NCBI RefSeq assembly: GCF_001509835.1
Contig: NZ_JXTJ01000004.1
Location: 372,001 to 436,000 of the forward strand
Reading direction: 5' to 3'
From: Allobosea sp. WAO
Lineage (GTDB): Bacteria > Pseudomonadota > Alphaproteobacteria > Rhizobiales > Beijerinckiaceae
DNA length: 64,000 nucleotides
Shown: piece after piece, positions 52,825 to 61,471 of the stretch
Numbering within the stretch: the first letter of the stretch is position 1
Layout of the letters: each line of letters begins with the position of its first letter
Notes under the pieces: generated by a model
Database searches by the model: none
What the model was told of the DNA's origin: nothing
Seen by the model: only the letters and a program-made list of their open reading frames with translations
Translations under genes and position numbers: made by a program

Positions 52825-52961
52825 GATGCATCCATGAGTGCACACACCACCGGGCGGGTTTGCGATCGGTGGTTGATTTTTGGTCGCGACACCATTTGAA
52901 ACGTCGAGCGTCGTGAGGCCGCGAACGTGGCGGCAGGAGATCGGCCGTAAAGAGAGGCGGA

Positions 52962-53735
52962 ATGCCGGACACCTCGAAGGCCCCCAGCGTCGACCCCGAC
53001 AAGACGGGCGGAAAATCCACCGCGCCGCGCCGCGCGGCCGACAGCGCGGAACGCGCCTACAAGGCCATCCGGCAGCAGCTCGTCGAATTCAAGATGCGTC
53101 CGGCGGAGCGAATCAACGAGGTCCATCTCGCGCAGATGCTCGACCTCTCGCGCACGCCGGTCCGCGAGGCGCTGAACCGGCTCGCCTCCGAAGGCTTCGT
53201 CGTGTTCACGCCCAATCGGGGTTTCTGCTTCCGCGGCGTCGATATCGACGATCTGCTCGACCTGTTCGAGATGCGCTCGATTATCGAGACCGGAGCCTTC
53301 GCCCTCGCCTGCGAACGCGCCGACGAGGCCGGCATCGCCCGGCTCCAGGCCTTCTGGGCCGATGCCCGCGTGCGCTACGAAAACAAGGACCCCGACGAGA
53401 TCCTCGAGCTCGACGAGGGATTTCACGTCCATCTCGCCGAACTCGCCAACAATCCCGAGATCGTCCGCCAGCTGATCGGCGTGAATGCGCGCATCCGCTT
53501 CGTCCGCCGCGTGCAGATCGAGAACGGCCCGCAGCACTGGAGCCTGGTCGAGGATCACAGCCGCATCGTCCAGGCGATAGTCGACCGCGACCGCGACCGC
53601 GGCATCGAGATCCTGCGCAGCCACATCTCGCTGACCTTCGCCGAAGCCCGCGCGGTGCTCAAGGAAGCCCTGCTCAAGATCTTCCTGCCCGAGCAATCCG
53701 CGCCGCGCAGCGGCCGTGCCCGCGCGCGAAAATAG
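52962..53735 (+). CDS. GntR family (FCD-type) transcriptional regulator
   Basis: A 257-aa regulator. The winged helix-turn-helix spans ~30-95 (RINEVHLAQMLDLSRTPVREALNRL, given here in family form) and the FCD effector domain ~105-240, with the metal-binding Asp/His residues LDEGFHVHLAELANN and VEDHSRIVQAI. FCD proteins sense carboxylic acids. It lies in the middle of the second block and probably controls the ABC importer and enzyme genes downstream and maybe the divergent reductase. GAGAGG precedes ATG 52962. Confidence 0.92.
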   Translation: MPDTSKAPSVDPDKTGGKSTAPRRAADSAERAYKAIRQQLVEFKMRPAERINEVHLAQMLDLSRTPVREALNRLASEGFVVFTPNRGFCFRGVDIDDLLDLFEMRSIIETGAFALACERADEAGIARLQAFWADARVRYENKDPDEILELDEGFHVHLAELANNPEIVRQLIGVNARIRFVRRVQIENGPQHWSLVEDHSRIVQAIVDRDRDRGIEILRSHISLTFAEARAVLKEALLKIFLPEQSAPRSGRARARK

Positions 53736-53777
53736 CCCGGCGCGCTCGCCCGGAGCATGCGCGAAATCATGACGGGA

Positions 53778-53799
53778 GGCCCCGGCTAACGCCGGGGCC
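53778..53799 (+). terminator. Hairpin terminator after the GntR gene
   Basis: Perfect 9-bp GC stem, GGCCCCGGC (53778-53786) with GCCGGGGCC (53791-53799), tetraloop TAAC, 42 nt after the regulator stop. The U-tract is weak (GTTT ~11 nt later), but the stem is strong. Confidence 0.6.
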
Positions 53800-53843
53800 C
53801 GGCACGTCCCGTTTATCAGCTTTCTCTGGTTAGGCACTGAATT

Positions 53844-53855
53844 AAAAGCGCTTTT
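53844..53855. promoter_or_regulatory. 12-bp perfect palindrome AAAAGCGCTTTT
   Basis: The 303-nt gap 53736-54038 between the GntR and VOC genes is AT-richer than its surroundings and holds this palindrome, a TTGACA (53862-53867) without a matching -10, and AAGTGC-N14-GCACTT (53960-53985) with a TGCATGCA core. The AAAGCGCTTT core resembles LacI-family operators; no LacI gene is in the window. Confidence 0.4.
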
Positions 53856-54038
53856 CTTCGTTTGACAGTGACTGATCGACCCGCGCCGGACGCGGCTTTG
53901 CCGCCTGTTTCACCAGCCGGATCCGAGATTTGTGCAGCAGCCGATCATGCCATCACCAAAAGTGCCTGTACAACTGCATGCACTTATGACACGGTCCTTC
54001 CATCGGGGAAATCCCGCCTCGCATGGAACCTTTGCCAG

Positions 54039-54881
54039 ATGCGCGACCACGTCCTTGGGCTCGACCACATCGTCATCGCCGTGAGCAACCTCACGGCGTC
54101 GGCCGAACGCTGGCAGGCTCTCGGCTTCACCGTTTCGCCGCGCGGGCTGCATAGCGACTATCTCGGCACCGCCAACCACACGGTCATGTTCGACGACGAC
54201 TATGTCGAACTCCTCGGCGTGCTCGCAGCGACCGAATTCAACGCGCCGACGCGCGCCTTCCTCGCCCGCGGCGCTGGGCTGGAACGCCTCGCCATGCGCA
54301 CCGACGACGCCGAGGGCGGGCTCGCCGCCCTGAAGCGCGACGGCTTCGATGGCAGCACCGGCCCCTTCGAGTTCCGCCGCCCGGTCGAGATCGACGGCGG
54401 GCGCACCGGCGAGGCCGGCTTTCGCATCTTCCAATGGCCGCTGGAGCCGGCGCCCGGCGGAGCACGCCTGTTCGCCTGCCAGCATCTCACCCGCGAAACG
54501 GTCTGGCTGCCGAGCCTGGTCAAGCACCGCAACGGCGCCCGCGCCCTGAAGCGCATCGAGATCGTCGCTGCCGACCCGCGTGCCGAGGCGGAGCTTTGCG
54601 GCCGGCTGCTGTCGCTTTCGGTCGACGAAAGCAATGGCGCCCACACGGTCGCGATGCGGCCGCGCGGCGCGGATTTGGTGTTCGTCGATGCGGCGCGGTT
54701 CGCGCAGCGCTGGGGCCGCAATCCCGGTGACGCGCTCCCGCCCTGCGGCATCGTGCTTGCCTGCGACGACTTTGCGCGCGCGCAGCCCTTCGCGGAATGG
54801 ACCGGCCCGGGCGCCCTGCCCTGCGCCGCCGTCGACGGGGCGCTGATCGGTTGGGAGACGCCTTCGCGCCAGCCGGGCTGA
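54039..54881 (+). CDS. VOC family (glyoxalase-like) protein
   Basis: A 280-aa protein with the Glyoxalase_3-like layout: GLDHIVIAVSNLTASAERWQ starts the first betaalphabetabetabeta unit with the metal-binding His, DDYVELLGV gives the Glu, and LKRIEIVAADP starts a second unit. Members are isomerases, dioxygenases or detoxifying enzymes; the reaction is open. I start at ATG 54039 where the fold begins; the frame is open upstream from 53862 but those residues do not resemble the family. Confidence 0.82.
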   Translation: MRDHVLGLDHIVIAVSNLTASAERWQALGFTVSPRGLHSDYLGTANHTVMFDDDYVELLGVLAATEFNAPTRAFLARGAGLERLAMRTDDAEGGLAALKRDGFDGSTGPFEFRRPVEIDGGRTGEAGFRIFQWPLEPAPGGARLFACQHLTRETVWLPSLVKHRNGARALKRIEIVAADPRAEAELCGRLLSLSVDESNGAHTVAMRPRGADLVFVDAARFAQRWGRNPGDALPPCGIVLACDDFARAQPFAEWTGPGALPCAAVDGALIGWETPSRQPG

Positions 54882-54930
54882 CCGGCGGAAGGCCTGGAAT
54901 TCACAAGCAAACGCAATAATGGAGGGGATT

Positions 54931-56535
54931 ATGACTGCAGGACATCCGACCCGGCGCCATCTGCTCGCCAGCGCCGGCGCCCTTGCGCTGGCAGCGGCCT
55001 TGCCCGCCGGCGCCTTTGCCCAGGAGCCGAAACGCGGCGGCACCATCACGGTGCACATGCCGCAGGAGCAGCGCATCCTGAACCCCGCCCTGCGCGCCTC
55101 GACGGGCGTCTATGTCATCGCCTCCAAGATCATGGAGCCGCTGGTCGACCTCAACGAGAAGGGCGAACTCGAGCCCATGCTGGCGACGAGCTGGGAAGGC
55201 TCGCCGGACGGCAAGACCATCACCATCAAGCTGCGCGAAGGCGTGAAGTGGCATGACGGCAAGCCCTTCACCTCGGCTGACGTTCAGTACACGGCGATGG
55301 AGCTCTGGAAGAAGCATCTGAACTACGGCACGGCGCTGCACTCCGCCCTGGAGGCGGTCGACACGCCGGACGCGCATACCGCGATCTTCCGCTACAGCCG
55401 CCCGATGCCGATGGACCTTTTCATGGGTGCGGCGCCCGACCTCGGCTACATCGCGCCCAAGCACATCTACGAGGGCACCAACATCCTCGACAACCCGGCG
55501 AACGTAGCGCCGATCGGGACCGGACCGTTCAAGTTCGCTCAGTACGAGCGCGGCCAGTACGTCATCGCCGAGCGCAACCCGGATTACTGGCGCAAGGGCT
55601 ACCCCTATCTCGACAAGATCGTCTGGCGCTTCATCACCGACAAGGCCGCCGCGACCGCCGCGATCGAGGCCGGCCAGGTCCATATGAGCAATTACTCCTC
55701 GCTGCCGCTGGCCGATATCGACCGGCTCGGCAAGGATCCGCGCTTCGAGGTCTCCTCGCGCGGCAATGAGCGCCAGCCCTTCCAGAACACGATCGAGTTC
55801 AACCTGCGCCGCAAGGAGCTCGCGGACGTCCGCGTGCGCCGCGCCATCATCCACGCGGTCGACACCGACTTCTTCATCGAGAACTTCCTGTACGGCAACG
55901 GCAAGCGCGCGCATGGACCGATCCCGTCGGTCTCGACCAACTTCTACAAGCCGGGCGCACCGGACTACGCTTTCGACGTCAAGAAGGCGAACGCCTTGCT
56001 CGACGAGGCCGGCTTCAAGCGCGGCGCCGGCGGGGTGCGCTTCTCGCTGAAGATGCTGAGCCCGCCTTTCGGCGAGGATATTCCGCTCTGGTCGACCTTC
56101 ATCCAGCAGTCGCTGCAGCAGGTCGGCATCAAGGTAGAGCTCCAGCGTCCGGACGCCGCGACCTATCTCACCGCGGTCTATCGCGACTGGGATTACGACC
56201 TCTCGACCGGCTGGCACATCTACCGCGCCGACCCGGCGATCAGCACCATGGTCTGGTACCGCTCGGGCAGCCCGAAGGGCACCGCCTTCACCAACCAGTG
56301 GGGCTGGGTCGACCCCAAGGCCGACAAGATGATGGACGATGCGGCGTTCGAGATCGATCCCGCCAAGCGCAAGGCGGCCTATCCGGAGATCGTCAACCTC
56401 CTCAACACCGAAGTGCCGCTATGGATGGCGACTGAGCGCCAGTTCATCTCGGTCACCAGCAAGAAGCTTAAGAACCACCACAACAATCCGCGCTGGCCGT
56501 CGAGCCACTGGGCGGATCTGTGGATCGAGTCCTGA
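54931..56535 (+). CDS. Dipeptide/oligopeptide-type ABC transporter substrate-binding protein (SBP_bac_5)
   Basis: A 534-aa periplasmic binding protein. The N-terminus TRRHLLASAGALALAAA has twin arginines before the hydrophobic stretch, consistent with Tat export, cleaving near AFAQ. The mature protein shows ITVHMPQEQRILNPALR and the family signature LREGVKWHDGKPFTSADV. It feeds the Dpp-like permeases downstream; ligands of this family include peptides, nickel, glutathione and opines. GGAGGGG lies 5 nt before ATG 54931. A strong hairpin follows the stop. Confidence 0.93.
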   Translation: MTAGHPTRRHLLASAGALALAAALPAGAFAQEPKRGGTITVHMPQEQRILNPALRASTGVYVIASKIMEPLVDLNEKGELEPMLATSWEGSPDGKTITIKLREGVKWHDGKPFTSADVQYTAMELWKKHLNYGTALHSALEAVDTPDAHTAIFRYSRPMPMDLFMGAAPDLGYIAPKHIYEGTNILDNPANVAPIGTGPFKFAQYERGQYVIAERNPDYWRKGYPYLDKIVWRFITDKAAATAAIEAGQVHMSNYSSLPLADIDRLGKDPRFEVSSRGNERQPFQNTIEFNLRRKELADVRVRRAIIHAVDTDFFIENFLYGNGKRAHGPIPSVSTNFYKPGAPDYAFDVKKANALLDEAGFKRGAGGVRFSLKMLSPPFGEDIPLWSTFIQQSLQQVGIKVELQRPDAATYLTAVYRDWDYDLSTGWHIYRADPAISTMVWYRSGSPKGTAFTNQWGWVDPKADKMMDDAAFEIDPAKRKAAYPEIVNLLNTEVPLWMATERQFISVTSKKLKNHHNNPRWPSSHWADLWIES

Positions 56536-56546
56536 GTGGACGCACC

Positions 56547-56578
56547 GGAGCTGCCTGTCCCTGGCGACAGGCAGCTCC
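56547..56578 (+). terminator. Strong hairpin between binding-protein and permease genes
   Basis: Perfect 13-bp stem (56547-56559 with 56566-56578), loop CCTGGC, 11 nt after the stop. Without a T run directly after it, it looks more like a 3' stabiliser or attenuator that keeps binding protein levels above those of the permeases. Confidence 0.65.
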
Positions 56579-56676
56579 GGGCCTGACGAACGTCTTTTGA
56601 CAAGCACCGCTTGGCGATCTCGGATGGCCCGCCTCGTGCGGCCATCCCGGCTTGCTCGGCGCTGGAAGAGCACGCC

Positions 56677-57654
56677 ATGCAAATTCTGAAGCTGGCCGGA
56701 CGACGGCTGATGAGCAGCGTGCCGACGCTGCTCATCCTGCTCGCCGGTTTGTTCATCCTCCTGCAGTTCGCGCCCGGCGACACGGTCGATGCGCTGATGG
56801 CGCAGATGGGCGGCGGCGATCCGGCGCAGGCAGCGGAGCTGCGGCGCTTCTACGGGCTCGAAGGTAGCGCCGCCGTGCGCCTGCTCGACTATCTCTGGCG
56901 GCTGGTCCGGCTCGATCTCGGCTTCTCCGCCATCTACAACAAGCCCGTCGCGACCGTGATCTTGGAACGGCTGCCGGCGACGCTGATGCTGATGTTCTCG
57001 GCGCTGAGCTTCGCCTTCTTCGCCGGCATGGTGCTCGGCATCGTCTCGGCGCAGCGCGTCAACGGCTGGGCCGACACGCTGATCTCGCTGCTCGGGCTGC
57101 TGTTCTACGCGACGCCCTCCTTCTGGCTCGGCCTGATGAGCATCGTCGTGTTCTCGATCTGGCTGGCCTGGTTGCCGCCGGGCGGGCTCTACGAGATCGG
57201 CTCCGGCGCGACCGGCATCTGGCTGGTGCTCGACATCGCCCGCCATCTCGTCCAGCCGACGATCACGCTCGCGCTGATCTTCCTCGCCATCTACCTGCGC
57301 ATCATGCGCGCCTCGATGCTTGAGGTCTCGACCCTCGACTTCGTCCGCACGGCGCGGGCCAAGGGCCTGACCCGCGGCGAGATCGTCCGCAAGCACGAGC
57401 TGCGCAACGCACTCCTGCCGATGGTGACGCTGATCGGCCTGCAGGCCGGCACCATGCTCGGCGGTTCGGTTGTGATCGAAAGCGTGTTCTCGCTGCCCGG
57501 CATCGGCCGCCTCGCCTACGAATCCGTGGTCCAGCGCGATCTCAACACGCTGCTCGGCATCGTCTTCGTCTCCGCCATCATGGTCATCCTCGTGAACTTC
57601 ATCGTCGACCTGATCTATGCGCGGCTCGACCCACGCATCGCGGCGGGAGCCTGA
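56677..57654 (+). CDS. Dipeptide-type ABC transporter permease (DppB-like)
   Basis: A 325-aa permease with six transmembrane helices. Signatures: APGDTVDALMAQMGG after the first helix, RLPATLMLMFSAL, and the coupling EAA loop VRTARAKGLTRGEIVRKHELRNAL. It pairs with the DppC-like subunit 3 nt downstream. ATG 56677 has GGAAGAG upstream. Confidence 0.93.
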   Translation: MQILKLAGRRLMSSVPTLLILLAGLFILLQFAPGDTVDALMAQMGGGDPAQAAELRRFYGLEGSAAVRLLDYLWRLVRLDLGFSAIYNKPVATVILERLPATLMLMFSALSFAFFAGMVLGIVSAQRVNGWADTLISLLGLLFYATPSFWLGLMSIVVFSIWLAWLPPGGLYEIGSGATGIWLVLDIARHLVQPTITLALIFLAIYLRIMRASMLEVSTLDFVRTARAKGLTRGEIVRKHELRNALLPMVTLIGLQAGTMLGGSVVIESVFSLPGIGRLAYESVVQRDLNTLLGIVFVSAIMVILVNFIVDLIYARLDPRIAAGA

Positions 57655-57657
57655 GCC

Positions 57658-58488
57658 ATGAAGGCCCTCAAGCACTTCCTGATGAGCCCGGCCGCGATGC
57701 TCGGCCTCCTGCTCCTCGTCGGTATCGTCGGTCTCGCCGTCTTCGCCGACCTGCTCTATCCGCGCGATCCGCTCGGCCTAGCCGGCCGGCCGCTGCAATG
57801 GCCCAATCCCGCCGGCCGCTTCCTGCTCGGTACCGATGCCTCGGGTCGCGACATCGCCGCCCAGATCGCCCATGGCGCCCGCACCACCCTGCTGATGGGC
57901 ATCGTCTCGACCCTGATCGCGATCGCGATCGGCATCGTGGTCGGTGCTGTCGCCGGCTTCTATGGCGGGCTGACGGACGACGTGCTGATGCGCCTGACCG
58001 AAGCCTTCCAGACCCTGCCGAACTTCATCCTGCTGCTCGTCCTCGTCGTCGTGGTCGGCTCCAACATCACGGCGGTGACGATCGCGATCGGCGTCGTCTC
58101 CTGGCCGGCGGTGGCCCGGCTGACGCGCGCCGAGTTCCTGACGCTGCGCAACCGCGAATTCGTCCAGGCCTGCCGCACGCTCGGCCTGACCAATCGCTGG
58201 ATCATCTTCCGCGAGGTGCTGCCGAACGCGCTTGCCCCGATCATCGTCTATGGCAGCGTCGTGATGGCGACCGCGATCCTGCTGGAAAGCGCGCTTGCCT
58301 TCCTCGATCTCTCCGATCCGAACATCGCCTCCTGGGGCAATCTGATCGGCCAGGGCCGCAAGGTGCTGCGCAGCGAATGGTATGTCTCGGCCATCCCCGG
58401 CGTCGCCATCCTCCTGACCATCCTCTCGGTCTCGCTGGTCGGCCAGGGGCTGAACGACGCGCTCAATCCGAGGCTTCGCAACCGATGA
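57658..58488 (+). CDS. Dipeptide-type ABC transporter permease (DppC-like)
   Basis: A 276-aa permease with an N-terminal helix, the LLGTDASGRDIAAQIAHGART segment characteristic of DppC/OppC and the EAA loop FVQACRTLGLTNRWIIFREVLPN-type (given in part: QACRTLGLTNRWII). Starts 3 nt after DppB and overlaps the ATPase start by 4 nt. Confidence 0.93.
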   Translation: MKALKHFLMSPAAMLGLLLLVGIVGLAVFADLLYPRDPLGLAGRPLQWPNPAGRFLLGTDASGRDIAAQIAHGARTTLLMGIVSTLIAIAIGIVVGAVAGFYGGLTDDVLMRLTEAFQTLPNFILLLVLVVVVGSNITAVTIAIGVVSWPAVARLTRAEFLTLRNREFVQACRTLGLTNRWIIFREVLPNALAPIIVYGSVVMATAILLESALAFLDLSDPNIASWGNLIGQGRKVLRSEWYVSAIPGVAILLTILSVSLVGQGLNDALNPRLRNR

Positions 58489-60113
58489 GCGCCGCTGAGA
58501 TGATTGCTTCCGCGCCGGCACCGCTCGTCCGGATCGAGGACCTGACCATCGCCCTGCCCAAGGGGGCCGACCGGCCCCATGCGGTCGAGAACCTGTCGCT
58601 GACCCTGAACGCCGGCGAGATCGTCTGCGTCGTCGGCGAAAGCGGCTCGGGCAAGTCGATGACCGCATCGGCCCTGATGGGGCTGCTCCCGCCGATGCTG
58701 CCGATCCGCGGCGGCAGGATCATGCTCGGCGAGCGCGACATCGTCCGCCTGTCCGAGGACGAGATGCGGGCGATCCGCGGCCCCGAGATCGGCATGATCT
58801 TCCAGGAGCCGATGACGGCGCTGAACCCGCTGCGCACCGCCGGCGACCAGATCGCCGAGATGTTCCGCGCCCATACCGACCTGCCGAAGGCCGAGATCGA
58901 GGCGCGCGCGCTCAAGCTGCTCGACGAGGTCGGCATTCCCGAGCCGGCCTCCGCCTATCGCGCCTATCCGCACGAGCTCTCCGGTGGCCAGCGCCAGCGC
59001 GTGATGATCGCAATGGCGCTGGCGCTCGAGCCGAACATCCTGATCGCCGACGAGCCGACGACGGCGCTCGACGTCACGATCCAGGCGCAGATCCTCAAGC
59101 TGATCCGCAACATCCAGCGCCGCACCGGCATGTCGGTGCTGTTCATCACCCATGATTTCGGCGTGGTCGCCGAGATCGCCGACCGAGTGATGGTGATGCA
59201 GCATGGCAAGGTGGTCGAAAGCGGCAGCGCCGAAGCCGTGCTGGAGAACCCGCAGCACCCCTATACCAAGGCGCTGATCGCGGCCGTGCCGAGCCTGACG
59301 CCGCCACCGCCGCGCACCCTGCCCGACCGCAGCATCGCGACGGTGAGCGACCTCTCCAAGACCTATCGCAGCGGCGGCGGCTGGTTCGGCCGCAAGCAGC
59401 GCGTGACCTATGCGGTCAAGTCGGCGAGCATCGAATTGCCGAGCCGGGCCACCCTCGGCATCGTCGGCGAGTCCGGCTCCGGCAAATCGACGCTGGCCCG
59501 CTGCATCGTGCGCCTGCTCGACCCGGACCAGGGCGCGATCGAGCTCGACGGCGTCGATTTCGGCAAGCTCGAAGGCGAGAGCCTGCGGCGCCACCGCCAT
59601 CTCGTCCAGATGGTCTTCCAGGACCCCTATGCCTCGCTCAACCCGCGTCGCACGGTCGGCGATCTCGTCACTCAGGGCCTGATCGCGCGCGGCACCAGGC
59701 ATGGCGCGGCGATGGCACGGGCCAAGGAGCTCTTCACGCTCGTTGGCCTCGACCCCAACGCCACAGACCGGCTGCCGCACGAATTCTCCGGCGGCCAGCG
59801 CCAGCGCATCGGCCTCGCCCGGGCCCTGGCGCTGGAGCCCAAGGTGCTGGTCGCGGACGAAGCGGTCTCGGCGCTCGACGTCTCGGTGCAGGCGCAGGTG
59901 CTCAAGCTGCTCGTCGAGCTGCGCGACAAGCTCTCGCTCTCGATGATCTTTATCACCCACGATCTGCGCGTCGCGGCGCAGATCTGCGACCGGATCGCGA
60001 TCATGCAGCGCGGCGAGGTCGTCGAGCAGGGCGTGACGGCGGAGATCTTCGCCGCGCCCCAGCACCCCTACACTCAAAGGCTGCTCTCGGCCGTGCCGGG
60101 ACGAGCCAACTGA
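58485..60113 (+). CDS. Fused DppD-DppF ABC ATPase
   Basis: A 542-aa protein with two complete ABC domains in one chain. Domain 1 (~15-265): [31 protein letters not shown]. Domain 2 (~285-540): [31 protein letters not shown]. Each ends with the QHPYT segment of the oligopeptide ATPase extension. Domain 2 has Ala in the Walker B end (ADEA) but keeps the catalytic Glu. Such fusions are common for peptide/nickel/glutathione importers. ATG 58485 overlaps DppC; the frame upstream is open but unlike the family. Confidence 0.94.
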   Translation: MSAAEMIASAPAPLVRIEDLTIALPKGADRPHAVENLSLTLNAGEIVCVVGESGSGKSMTASALMGLLPPMLPIRGGRIMLGERDIVRLSEDEMRAIRGPEIGMIFQEPMTALNPLRTAGDQIAEMFRAHTDLPKAEIEARALKLLDEVGIPEPASAYRAYPHELSGGQRQRVMIAMALALEPNILIADEPTTALDVTIQAQILKLIRNIQRRTGMSVLFITHDFGVVAEIADRVMVMQHGKVVESGSAEAVLENPQHPYTKALIAAVPSLTPPPPRTLPDRSIATVSDLSKTYRSGGGWFGRKQRVTYAVKSASIELPSRATLGIVGESGSGKSTLARCIVRLLDPDQGAIELDGVDFGKLEGESLRRHRHLVQMVFQDPYASLNPRRTVGDLVTQGLIARGTRHGAAMARAKELFTLVGLDPNATDRLPHEFSGGQRQRIGLARALALEPKVLVADEAVSALDVSVQAQVLKLLVELRDKLSLSMIFITHDLRVAAQICDRIAIMQRGEVVEQGVTAEIFAAPQHPYTQRLLSAVPGRAN

Positions 60114-60127
60114 CGGAGTCTTGCGCC

Positions 60128-60640
60128 ATGAGCGAAGTCCACGAACCCGGCGAGACCTTCGTCGTCCAGCCCGGCACGGCCACCAGCTTCTGGCAGCCGG
60201 TGCCGGCCAACGGCCATATCGAGGTCGCGCTCGACCCGTCCAAGGTCAAGATGGACAACCCGCTGGCCTTCGGCACCCAGACTGTGCCGCCCGGCGGCTA
60301 TGTGCGCGAGCATAGCCATGACCGCCACGAGGAGGTCATCTACTTCATCAAGGGCAAGGGCCGCGCCGTGCTCGACGGCAAGGACGTCCCGGCCGTGCCC
60401 GGCACGGCGATCTTCGTCGGCAAGAGCCGCCGCCACATGTTCATCAACGACGGCACCGAGGACCTCCACTGGGTCTGGCTGATCGTGCCGAACGGTCTCG
60501 AGGACTTCTTCCGCCTGATCGGCCGCCCGCGCACCGCCGGCGATCCGGCGCCGGAGAATTTCCCGCGGCCCGAGAACGTGCTCGAGATCGAACGTCAGAC
60601 GGTCTTCGCGGCGCAGCCCACCGACCAGCGCAAGCCCTGA
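60128..60640 (+). CDS. Single-domain cupin protein
   Basis: A 170-aa cupin. Motif 1 reads PPGGYVREHSHDRHEEVIYF, giving the two His and Glu metal ligands; motif 2 lies around PGTAIFVGKSRRHMFIND with the last His. Small cupins act as metal-dependent dioxygenases, isomerases or hydrolases; the substrate is not known. It is placed between the importer and the aspartate-dehydrogenase-like gene, so it likely works on the imported compound. Confidence 0.85.
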   Translation: MSEVHEPGETFVVQPGTATSFWQPVPANGHIEVALDPSKVKMDNPLAFGTQTVPPGGYVREHSHDRHEEVIYFIKGKGRAVLDGKDVPAVPGTAIFVGKSRRHMFINDGTEDLHWVWLIVPNGLEDFFRLIGRPRTAGDPAPENFPRPENVLEIERQTVFAAQPTDQRKP

Positions 60641-60651
60641 CGGAGACCGGC

Positions 60652-61446
60652 ATGGCGAGCAAGCGGCGCCTCGCGCTGATCGGCTTCGGCACGATCGCGC
60701 GCGACATTCACGCCCGCCTCGGCGGCGAGGGCTTCGCCTTCGCCTGCCTGCTGCGGCCGGGCTCGCCGAGCCGGGCAGACCTGCCTGCCGGCGTCACTGC
60801 GCTGGATAGCCTTACCGAGTTACTGGCCTGGCGCCCCGACCTCGTGGTCGAGGCAGCCGGTCATGCGGCCGTCGCCGAGATATTGCCGCAGGTGCTCGCC
60901 GCCGGCATCCCGGCGCTCCCAGCCTCGACCGGCGCGCTGGCCGACGATGCCGTGCTCTTGCGCATCGCCGAGGCCGCCCAGGCCGGGAATGCCCGGCTGA
61001 TCGTTCCCTCCGGCGCGGTCGGCGGCCTCGACTATCTCGCGGCGCTGCGCGAGACGCAGGACGCAAAAGTCCGCTACACCTCTCGCAAGCCACCGGCAGC
61101 CTGGGGGCCGGAGCTTGCCGCGGCCGGCCTTGCCGAGAAGGCCGCTCAGGCCGAGATCGTGCTTTACGAAGGCTCGGCGCGCGAAGCCGCCAGGCGCTAT
61201 CCGAAGAATCTCAATGTCGGGCTGACCATCGCGCTCGCCGTCGGCCATGACCGCCTTTCGGTCAGGATCGTTTCTGACCCGGCCGCCCTCGGCAACACGC
61301 ACGAGATCGAGGCGACGAGCGCGCTCGGCACGGCGCGGATGAGCTTCGTCAACCTGCCCTCGCCGACCAATCCGAAGACTTCGGCCTTGACGGCGGCGAG
61401 CCTGACAGCCGCGATCCGCCGCCAGTTCGACCGCATCGCGGTCTAG
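60652..61446 (+). CDS. L-aspartate dehydrogenase-like enzyme (NadX family)
   Basis: A 264-aa enzyme with an N-terminal NAD fold (LALIGFGTIARDIH) and the aspartate dehydrogenase C-terminal domain: PSGAVGGLDYL, TSRKPPAAW, YEGSAREAARRYPKNLNV and NPKTSALTA. Known members oxidise L-aspartate to iminosuccinate for NAD synthesis. No nadA or nadC is near, and its partners are an importer, a cupin and a cobalamin protein, so a catabolic role on an aspartate-like amino acid is more likely here (inference). GGAG precedes ATG 60652. Confidence 0.88.
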   Translation: MASKRRLALIGFGTIARDIHARLGGEGFAFACLLRPGSPSRADLPAGVTALDSLTELLAWRPDLVVEAAGHAAVAEILPQVLAAGIPALPASTGALADDAVLLRIAEAAQAGNARLIVPSGAVGGLDYLAALRETQDAKVRYTSRKPPAAWGPELAAAGLAEKAAQAEIVLYEGSAREAARRYPKNLNVGLTIALAVGHDRLSVRIVSDPAALGNTHEIEATSALGTARMSFVNLPSPTNPKTSALTAASLTAAIRRQFDRIAV

Positions 61447-61471
61447 CAGGCAGGCCGGTGGAGAACGCCAG

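Noticed and set aside
53862..53867. TTGACA as a -35 promoter element for the VOC gene
   Set aside because: No acceptable -10 hexamer lies 15-19 nt downstream; the sequence there is GC-rich.
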